NCBI GenBank assembly: GCA_947588915.1
Contig: CANPZA010000078.1
Coordinates: forward strand, 1-6,970
Direction: 5' to 3'
DNA: 6,970 nt
Source of the DNA: an uncultured Clostridia bacterium
Lineage (GTDB): Bacteria > Bacillota_A > Clostridia > TANB77 > CAG-508
Shown: positions 1 to 4,393 of the stretch, one piece after another
Layout of the letters: every line of letters starts with the position of its first letter
How positions within the stretch are numbered: position 1 is the first letter of the stretch
The notes under the pieces: generated by a model
The model's database searches: none
What the model was told of the DNA's origin: nothing
Seen by the model: only the letters and a program-made list of their open reading frames with translations
Made by a program: the position numbers and the translations under genes

Positions 1-422
1 GGAGGACACATAAATATTAAATCATCTCCATCATAAACTCCTTCGCCATGAGTTCTAAATCTCCCACTTTCTTTTTCAATCAGAAAAGTCATTATTCCGT
101 GTAATTTCTTTAAATCTTCAATTGAATATGGGTTTATATTGTCTAATTCATCATATGCATTATATGCATTCTTTACTTCTTGAATATCTTTTTGTTCTCC
201 AATCACCATTTTACCATTGATTACATCTTCAACTTGAAATAATGATAACTGATTATTTTCAATTGCTAATGAAGAATGAATAGACCTTATTCTTGTTTTC
301 CTTCTTAATTCAGGGTATCTATTTAAACTTTCAAAATAGTTTGCTTCACCTATTTTTTTCATGATATCTGATACATAATTTAACATTTTATCAGTTATTG
401 TATATGGTGGATAATTTTCCAT
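1..422 (-). CDS. Fic-domain protein, N-terminal part (runs off the left edge)
   Basis: The first 140 codons of a Fic-family protein are present; the stop lies beyond the window. Fic enzymes usually transfer AMP, sometimes another nucleotide or phosphate group, to a hydroxyl side chain of a target protein. Visible here are an N-terminal helical region and the segment RIRSIHSSLAIENNQLS (residues 44-60). The latter holds S51-xxx-E55-N56, matching the (S/T)xxxE(G/N) self-inhibitory motif, with the glutamate expected to block the ATP site. The stretch near residues 119-137 (GRFRTH, then VYDGDDLIF) matches the lead-in to the Fic core. The catalytic HxFx(D/E)GNGRxxR motif would lie past the edge, so activity cannot be judged. 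The ATG at 422 is set by AAGGAGG six bases upstream (429-435). It lies 38 bases after the BRCT gene on the same strand, so the two are probably co-transcribed. The family call is firm; the target is unknown. Confidence 0.85.
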   Translation of the reverse strand, partial: MENYPPYTITDKMLNYVSDIMKKIGEANYFESLNRYPELRRKTRIRSIHSSLAIENNQLSLFQVEDVINGKMVIGEQKDIQEVKNAYNAYDELDNINPYSIEDLKKLHGIMTFLIEKESGRFRTHGEGVYDGDDLIFMCP

Positions 423-460
423 TCAAAACCTCCTTGTAAGTAAAAACTTTTATAAAAGCT

Positions 461-1297
461 TTAATTTTCTTCAATCATTTCATAAAAAACATTTTCTGGA
501 ATGATCTCTATATCATTGCCTTTCAATTTTAAAATTTCAGCTTTCTTTTGTTTCGAACTTTTGCCATCTTTAATACTTCTACAATAATCGTTATTACCAA
601 GAATTAAATAATTTGTTTTACTAGTTACAGAGTCTCCACAAATACCTCCTAGATTTGCTACTATTTGCATTGCTTGTTTTCTATCCACCTTTTCTAAAAC
701 TCCTGTAAACACACAAGTTTTATTATATAGAGGATGTGTTTCATCAAAGTTTTCTGTTTGTGGAAAAATATTTTTAGCACAAGTTCCTTCTCCATTAAGT
801 TCTAAATTTGTTTTTTCGTTGTTTTTTCCTTTCTCTATAAGTTCATGTGGTTTAAATCTTTCCATTTGTATATCTGAAAAAACTGTTCTACTATCAAATA
901 ATAAATATCTAAACATTTCTGGAGATAATCCATCTAAATCGAATTTATCTCTTAAATCAATACCATCTAATCCTTCAAGAAAAAATTGATAATCCGTATT
1001 TTCATTTTTTATTATCATATTTTCAGCCATTTCATCAAACATATGGTCTATGTATGCGTCATCTATAACATATTTATTTACATTTCCCTCTAATGCACTT
1101 TGAACTAGTTCTTCAATATCAACAGTATTGCTAAATATATGTTCTTCAGATAAAATAAATTTTTCTATAAATTCTCTTTTATATATTTCTGTTCCATCAT
1201 TTAGTTTAATTCTTCCAGGCGGAATACTCCATGAAATACTCTGAATTATATCTTCTCTTTGTTCATCTCCAAATACACCTTTAGAATGTTCTCCCAT
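461..1297 (-). CDS. BRCT-domain protein
   Basis: A 278-residue protein. Residues about 189-275 form a BRCT domain of the kind found at the C-terminus of bacterial DNA ligase and some DnaQ-like exonucleases: YNKTCVFTGVLEKVDRKQA, then the GG turn (218-219), then TNYLILG, then the GKSSKQKKA segment and a final helix with F271. BRCT domains bind DNA ends or protein partners. Residues 1-150 are acidic and helical, with no catalytic motif I recognise, and a polar linker (about 155-185) joins the two parts. The ATG at 1297 has GGAAGGAG about 11 bases upstream, a usable but long spacing. The frame stays open for 39 codons upstream (to a TAA at 1415-1417) with no ATG, GTG or TTG, and that stretch reads like protein, so the annotated start may sit inside a longer ancestral gene. 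It lies just upstream of fic in a likely operon. The domain call is solid; a role in DNA repair or defence is only inferred. Confidence 0.8.
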   Translation of the reverse strand: MGEHSKGVFGDEQREDIIQSISWSIPPGRIKLNDGTEIYKREFIEKFILSEEHIFSNTVDIEELVQSALEGNVNKYVIDDAYIDHMFDEMAENMIIKNENTDYQFFLEGLDGIDLRDKFDLDGLSPEMFRYLLFDSRTVFSDIQMERFKPHELIEKGKNNEKTNLELNGEGTCAKNIFPQTENFDETHPLYNKTCVFTGVLEKVDRKQAMQIVANLGGICGDSVTSKTNYLILGNNDYCRSIKDGKSSKQKKAEILKLKGNDIEIIPENVFYEMIEEN

Positions 1298-1436
1298 TTT
1301 AGCCTTTACTCCTTCCTTATCTATTCCTTCTATATTAATTATTGGCGTAACTTGAAGATTTAATCTATCTAATTCATCTTCAGTTAATCTTAATGAATCT
1401 TCTATTTTTATAAATTACATATAAACACCTTGCCAT
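1298..1436 (-). other. Possible out-of-frame N-terminus of the BRCT gene
   Basis: An ATG at 1436 opens a frame (MARCLYVIYKN...) that ends after 18 codons. It lies one base out of phase with the open extension of the BRCT frame (IEDSLRLTEDELDRLN and on). The two join smoothly if one A is removed from the AAAAA run near 1404-1408, giving a protein of about 324 residues. The 1436 start lies about 43 bases below the predicted transcription start but lacks a clear Shine-Dalgarno. It could instead be a plain 5' leader, with translation starting at 1297. Confidence 0.35.
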
Positions 1437-1485
1437 AAGTTTTATATATTTCTCATTTGAATTATATATATTTTTAGATAATTGT

Positions 1486-1514
1486 ATATTATCATATTAA
1501 AATTTTTTTTACAA
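1486..1514 (-). promoter_or_regulatory. Predicted promoter of the BRCT-fic operon
   Basis: On the minus strand, TTGTAA (1509-1514) and TAATAT (1486-1491) are separated by 17 bases, with alternative -10 matches GATAAT and TATGAT overlapping. Each box matches the sigma-A consensus at 4 of 6 positions. Transcription would start near 1479, giving a leader of about 180 bases to the 1297 start. In DNA this AT-rich some chance matches are expected. Confidence 0.45.
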
Positions 1515-1629
1515 TATTTTGTAAACATATTTTGCAGGAAACATTTAGACTTCCATTATATAAATTAATTTATTCATTTTTATTTTATAAAATATATTTT
1601 TAGACTTTCTCATTCTTTCTAAAACTTTT

Positions 1630-1707
1630 TCAGCCTTTATAGTGAAACTGCTTACAGATTGCTTGACAGATTTTTTTAAATTTAGTGTTTTCAGTAAGTA
1701 TAGCCAT
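1630..1707 (-). CDS. Doubtful 25-codon reading frame or gene remnant
   Basis: The frame MAILTENTKFKKICQAICK... (25 residues, lysine-rich, two cysteines) starts at the ATG at 1707 and has GAGGTGA (1718-1724) ten bases upstream. After its TGA, an overlapping frame one base away continues as AEKVLERMRKSKNIF... and ends at 1545; that second frame can also be read from a TTG at 1730 as 61 residues. The change of frame near 1632-1640 suggests either a decayed small gene or chance. I recognise no family. The stretch lies between the membrane-protein terminator and the BRCT promoter, and I see no convincing promoter of its own. Confidence 0.25.
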   Translation of the reverse strand: MAILTENTKFKKICQAICKQFHYKG

Positions 1708-1711
1708 TTTA

Positions 1712-1732
1712 AATTGGTCACCTCGACCAATT
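1712..1732. promoter_or_regulatory. Perfect 8-bp palindrome with a Shine-Dalgarno in its loop
   Basis: AATTGGTC (1712-1719) and GACCAATT (1725-1732) are perfect inverted repeats around the 5-base loop ACCTC. On the minus strand the loop is GAGGT, the core of the ribosome binding site for the frame starting at 1707. It could be a repressor operator or an RNA hairpin presenting the binding site. Either role is inference. Confidence 0.4.
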
Positions 1733-1736
1733 ATAA

Positions 1737-1772
1737 AAAACTCTGTATGCATTTTAAACAATACAGAGTTTT
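1737..1772 (-). terminator. Rho-independent terminator of the membrane-protein gene
   Basis: AAAACTCTGTAT (1737-1748) and ATACAGAGTTTT (1761-1772) form a perfect 12-bp stem around a 12-base loop. On the minus strand the stem is followed by a run of T residues (GAGTTTTTTATAATT). It begins 27 bases after the stop codon of the gene at 1799-2218. The stem is weak in GC, and the flanking A/T runs would let it act in both directions. Confidence 0.75.
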
Positions 1773-1798
1773 AATTTGCTTTATTAAAGTCATTTAAT

Positions 1799-2218
1799 TT
1801 ATTTATCTTCTGATTTTTTTGAATTCTTAGCAATATCTGAAGTATTTCTACATATTACAAGTAATATTAGTGAAAATTCATATAATACTCTTACAAAAAT
1901 ATTTCCTAGAAGTAATGTAGATAAGAAAAGTAAGAAATTAGTTCCTATAAAAGCAAAAGAAGATAATGTTATATATATTGCAAATATTAAATAAGTAACT
2001 TTTAATAATACTTCTAAAAACATTTTCTTAAATGATAAAAATTCATATAACCATCCTAGAAAGCCAGTAAATTTTCCTTCATTTTTCTTACTTAAAAATA
2101 AGAAATATACTAAAATACCTCCTACAATTGCTAAAATTAAAGATACAATAATCCATACTGAACTTCCAATAGCACTATCTAATGAAGCAGATGAGTATGC
2201 TTTTGAACTACTAAACAT
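1799..2218 (-). CDS. Small membrane protein of unknown function, three helices
   Basis: A 139-residue hydrophobic protein I cannot assign to a named family. It begins with a serine-rich segment (MFSSSKAYSSASL). Membrane segments are likely at about 21-42 (SVWIIVSLILAIVGGILVYF), 68-91 and 94-123; the last could be two short helices. A basic, soluble tail closes it (NSKKSEDK). Between helices one and two, residues 43-67 form an aromatic and lysine-rich loop. The start at 2218 is chosen over the longer frame opening at 2275 because AGGAGG (2226-2231) sits seven bases before this ATG, and because the longer start would lie inside the promoter. It is monocistronic, with its own promoter and terminator. 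A single glycine-rich helix followed by an amphipathic loop leaves many roles possible; none is claimed. Confidence 0.75.
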   Translation of the reverse strand: MFSSSKAYSSASLDSAIGSSVWIIVSLILAIVGGILVYFLFLSKKNEGKFTGFLGWLYEFLSFKKMFLEVLLKVTYLIFAIYITLSSFAFIGTNFLLFLSTLLLGNIFVRVLYEFSLILLVICRNTSDIAKNSKKSEDK

Positions 2219-2246
2219 ATTGATTCCTCCTCTTTTATTTTTTATA

Positions 2247-2275
2247 ATATTATCACAAACTACAAAAAACGTCAA
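2247..2275 (-). promoter_or_regulatory. Predicted sigma-A promoter of the membrane-protein gene
   Basis: On the minus strand TTGACG (2270-2275) is followed after exactly 17 bases by TAATAT (2247-2252), preceded by a TG two bases before it. Transcription would start near 2240, about 22 bases before the ATG at 2218, with the AGGAGG site between. This is the best promoter in the window and fixes the gene start. Confidence 0.7.
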
Positions 2276-2337
2276 ATATTTTATATATTTTTATATTTTT
2301 ATATTTATTATAATTATATAAGGAAAACAAAAAAATA

Positions 2338-2373
2338 GAACTAGATTTACTTGCTTAAGGAGAAATCTAGTTC
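2338..2373. repeat. Isolated 11-bp inverted repeat (hairpin)
   Basis: GAACTAGATTT (2338-2348) and AAATCTAGTTC (2363-2373) pair perfectly around a 14-base loop. On the minus strand the stem is followed by a T run, so it resembles a terminator pointing left, although no gene is read into it. CTAGATTTACTTGCT resembles a degenerate copy of the repeat motif flanking the IS. The rest of 2276-2474 is AT-rich non-coding sequence in which I see nothing else. Confidence 0.5.
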
Positions 2374-2474
2374 AATAAACAAAAAATAAGTATATAAATA
2401 TATGATTTATTATTCAAATTGTAGCAAAAAAAACATTATAAGTCAATAAAAATCATAAAATTTTTAACTATTAT

Positions 2475-2500
2475 TTAATTGAAAAAGTAAATTCTAGTTT
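2475..2500 (+). repeat. Outer terminal inverted repeat, left
   Basis: It pairs with 4362-4387 at 24 of 26 positions. The innermost 19 bases (2482-2500) are identical to the reverse complement of 4362-4380. The arm includes one inverted copy of the internal hairpin motif (AGTAAATTCTAG). Confidence 0.6.
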
Positions 2501-2621
2501 TAGTTAAAATCTAGAATTTAGTCTTGCAACGAAATTCTACCTATCTAGAATTTAATCTTGCATTATTTTTTTATAGTGCAAAAGTAAACTCTACTATAAA
2601 AAAATAGAATTTACTTTTGCA
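2482..2621. repeat. Left cluster of hairpin-forming repeats
   Basis: Forward copies of the motif TAGAATTTA-(G/A/C)T(C/T)TTGCA lie at 2512-2528, 2546-2562 and 2605-2621. Inverted copies, full or partial, lie at 2486-2496, 2532-2539 and 2577-2593. Adjacent opposite copies can fold: 2512-2519 with 2532-2539 (8 bp) and 2577-2593 with 2605-2621 (16 of 17 bp). A further perfect 14-bp pairing, 2564-2577 with 2593-2606, competes with the last one. They may be transposase binding sites in the IS end or members of a dispersed repeat family. Confidence 0.7.
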
Positions 2622-2639
2622 TACATATCAATATATAAT
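2610..2639 (+). promoter_or_regulatory. Predicted promoter of the IS genes
   Basis: TTTACT (2610-2615) and a perfect TATAAT (2634-2639) are 18 bases apart. The -35 box falls within a copy of the hairpin motif, and the -10 box ends two bases before the inner inverted repeat. Transcription would start near 2646, about 33 bases before the ATG of the 75-residue protein. Confidence 0.5.
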
Positions 2640-2641
2640 TA

Positions 2642-2658
2642 TTTTGTTGCTTTATCTC
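2642..2658 (+). repeat. Inner inverted repeat of the IS, left
   Basis: TTTTGTTGCTTTATCTC is the exact reverse complement of 4228-4244. It lies 20 bases before the first reading frame of the element. Confidence 0.8.
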
Positions 2659-2678
2659 TTAAAAGAAAGAGGTAAAAA

Positions 2679-2906
2679 ATGATAGATGAAGAAATAAAAA
2701 TAATTATTAATGATATGTTATTTCACACAAGAGAAATGCTATCTTTCCTAAGGAGTATCAAAACAGGAAAATATAATGCCTATTTAGATGATTTAATTGA
2801 TTATGCATTATGTACAGAAGAAGATATACAAGCCATAGAACATTATATATTTGAAATAGAAATGAAGTTATATGATGCTTTGATAGGTGGTGATTTCAAT
2901 GAGTAA
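2679..2906 (+). CDS. Small acidic IS-borne protein of unknown function
   Basis: A 75-residue protein beginning MIDEEIKIIINDML. It is strongly acidic (about 17 Asp/Glu against 6 Lys/Arg), with a mostly helical pattern and no membrane segment or metal motif. I recognise no family. AAAGAGG lies six bases before the ATG. Its stop codon (2904-2906) overlaps the transposase start (ATG at 2899), so translation of the two is probably coupled. Because it lies inside both pairs of inverted repeats it belongs to the element, whereas most IS30 members carry only the transposase. It might regulate or assist the transposase, for instance by masking its basic DNA-binding part, but this is inference from charge and position only. 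Unlike the transposase, its frame is intact. Confidence 0.6.
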   Translation: MIDEEIKIIINDMLFHTREMLSFLRSIKTGKYNAYLDDLIDYALCTEEDIQAIEHYIFEIEMKLYDALIGGDFNE

Positions 2907-4218
2907 TAAACAAAATAAAGCTTATCAAAAACATTTAACAATACTTAATAGAGAAGATATAGAAAAACTTCTTAAATTGGATTTTAAGTTTTATCAGATA
3001 GCTAATAATATTCAAAAGCATCCTACTACAATATCTAAAGAAATCCTAAATAATAGAATTGAGCACAAGCCTTCTAATTTTAATAATAAAACTAATCATT
3101 GTAAATATAAAAATAGTTGTACTTTGCAAAATATTTGTAATTCTAATTGTCATGCTGAATGTAGACATTGTGGAAAATGTAATGATATTTGCTCAAAATA
3201 TGAATTAGATATGTGTGTTAAACTAATAAAACCACCTTATGTCTGTAATGCCTGTACTTCTTATGCACAATGCAGAAAAATCAAATATATCTATGTTGCA
3301 AACGAAGCACAGAAAAAATATGAGGCAACACGTACTTACTGTAGAGAAGGTATCAATATTTCTGAAGAAAAACTTCAAAAATTAGATAACTTAATTTCTC
3401 CTTTAATTAAGCAAGGTCAATCCATAAAATTAATTTATTCTAATCATAAAGAAGAAATTAATTGCTCTGTTAGATGTTTATACAACTATATAGAAATGGG
3501 GCTACTTTCAGTAAAAAATATTGATTTACCTAGAAAAGTTCGCTATAAAATTCGTAACAAAAATCAAAGCTCAAAGAAGAAGGATTCCAGTTATAGGATT
3601 GGTAGAACATATGAGGATTTTCAAAATATGCTTAAAGAAAATCCTAATGCTCATATTGTTGAAATGGATACTGTTATTGGAACTAATAAAAAAGGAAAAG
3701 TTCTACTAACACTTCTGTTTAGAGAATTTAATTTTATGATAGCTAGACTTCTTCCCGATAAATCAAGTAAATCTGTGAAAAATGAATTAGATAAAATTGA
3801 GAAAATTATTGGTACAGAATTATATAAAAGAATATTCAAATATATTTTAACTGATAATGGACGGCGAATTTCAGAAACCAGAAGAACTTGAAAAAAGTAT
3901 TGATGGTAGCAAAAGATGTTCCATATATTATTGTGAACCCAATAGATCAGATCAAAAAGCTAAGGTTGAAAAAAATCATGAATATATTAGATATGTAATA
4001 CCAAAAGGTACATCTATGGATGGCTATACACAATCTGATATTGATTTAATGATGAGCCATATCAATAGTACAGCACGCGAAGTTTTAAACTTTGCTATAC
4101 CCTATGATATGGCTAGTATATACTTAGGAAAGAATACTCTAAAAAAGCTTAAATTAAAAAAATCTTTCCTGATAATATTATACTAAAACCATATTTAATT
4201 AACAATAAAAATAAATAA
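2899..4218 (+). pseudogene. IS30-family transposase, broken by two frameshifts
   Basis: Restoring the frame gives about 440 residues. Residues 12-52 form the IS30 helix-turn-helix (LNREDIEKLLKLDFKFYQIA and on). Residues 68-125 hold twelve cysteines (68, 74, 80, 84, 88, 91, 94, 98, 106, 116, 119, 125), probably binding zinc. CLYNYIEMGLLSVKNIDL precedes the DDE domain. The catalytic residues are D257 (VEMDTV), D319 (ILTDNG) and a glutamate near 357 (VEKNHEYIR). An extra C at 3862 turns TDNG-GEFQ into TDNG-RRIS and a stop at 3889-3891. The C-terminal part continues one base over from 3863, reading GEFQKPEE through KLKLKK. Near 4156-4162, in a run of seven A, one base is missing; compensating for it returns to the first frame (IFPDNIILKPYLIN) and a natural stop at 4216-4218. 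The start at 2899 has AGGTGGTG upstream and overlaps the preceding gene. As written the transposase lacks its third catalytic residue and should be inactive. Confidence 0.88.
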
Positions 4219-4227
4219 TTTTATTAT

Positions 4228-4244
4228 GAGATAAAGCAACAAAA
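4228..4244 (-). repeat. Inner inverted repeat of the IS, right
   Basis: GAGATAAAGCAACAAAA is the exact reverse complement of 2642-2658. It starts ten bases after the restored transposase stop. Its last four bases are part of the hairpin at 4241-4282. Confidence 0.8.
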
Positions 4245-4282
4245 GTAGAATTTAGTCTTGCACAGAGAAAAATTCTACTTTT
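4241..4282 (+). terminator. Hairpin with U-rich tail after the transposase
   Basis: AAAAGTAGAATTT (4241-4253) and AAATTCTACTTTT (4270-4282) form a perfect 13-bp stem around a 16-base loop containing AGTCTTGCA. It is followed by a T-rich stretch (TTTTATTTTTATTTTTT). It is built from a forward copy and an inverted half copy of the IS-flanking motif, so it may be a repeat unit that also stops transcription. Confidence 0.55.
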
Positions 4283-4383
4283 ATTTTTATTTTTTAGGTG
4301 CTTTTTATATTTGGTAATATTTTACATAAATACCGCTAACTTGAATTTAGTCTTTCATTTCAAACTAGAATTTACTTTTTTAC
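4245..4383. repeat. Right cluster of hairpin-forming repeats
   Basis: Copies of the left-cluster motif lie at 4246-4262 (identical over 17 bases to 2512-2528), 4270-4278 (inverted half), 4341-4357 (TTGAATTTAGTCTTTCA, diverged) and 4365-4383 (CTAGAATTTACTTTTTTAC). The arrangement at 2512-2539 (motif, then inverted half) recurs at 4246-4277. Bases 4283-4340 between copies are featureless AT-rich sequence. Confidence 0.65.
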
Positions 4384-4387
4384 TTAA
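4362..4387 (-). repeat. Outer terminal inverted repeat, right
   Basis: It matches 2475-2500 in reverse complement at 24 of 26 positions. It ends six bases before the stop codon of the FAD/Rieske gene, so that gene was spared by the insertion. Confidence 0.6.
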
Positions 4388-4393
4388 CCATTT

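Larger units (their letters stand above)
2475..4387 (+). mobile_element. IS30-family insertion sequence with complex ends
   Basis: The outer ends are inverted repeats of 26 bp with 24 matches (2475-2500 and 4362-4387), including the perfect 19-mer AAAAAGTAAATTCTAGTTT. A second, perfect 17-bp inverted repeat (TTTTGTTGCTTTATCTC) lies inside at 2642-2658 and 4228-4244. Between the two pairs lie clusters of short hairpin repeats. The interior encodes a 75-residue acidic protein and a frameshifted IS30 transposase. The outer span of 1.9 kb is long for IS30, whose members are mostly 1-1.7 kb. An alternative is a 1.6-kb IS (2642-4244) sitting inside an older MITE-like repeat. No convincing short target duplication is visible at either pair of ends. 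That an IS30-type element is here is certain; the exact edges are not. Confidence 0.7.

Noticed and set aside
2219..2275. Longer start for the membrane protein at 2275
   Set aside because: It would lie within the -35 and -10 boxes of the best promoter in the window, while 2218 has an ideal AGGAGG.
2276..2330. Origin-like or riboswitch-like AT-rich tract
   Set aside because: It is only TATATTTT-type low-complexity sequence; no DnaA boxes, iterons or structured aptamer were seen.
2482..2621. CRISPR array
   Set aside because: The repeats occur in both orientations with uneven, partly self-complementary spacing and no cas genes nearby.
3521..3839. Open frames on both strands inside the transposase
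   Set aside because: They lie within the transposase coding sequence, which has clear family motifs; they lack ribosome sites and recognisable domains.
3856..3891. Programmed ribosomal frameshift in the transposase
   Set aside because: The shift is caused by an extra C in GGACGGC, not at a slippery heptamer, and interrupts a conserved motif rather than joining two domains.
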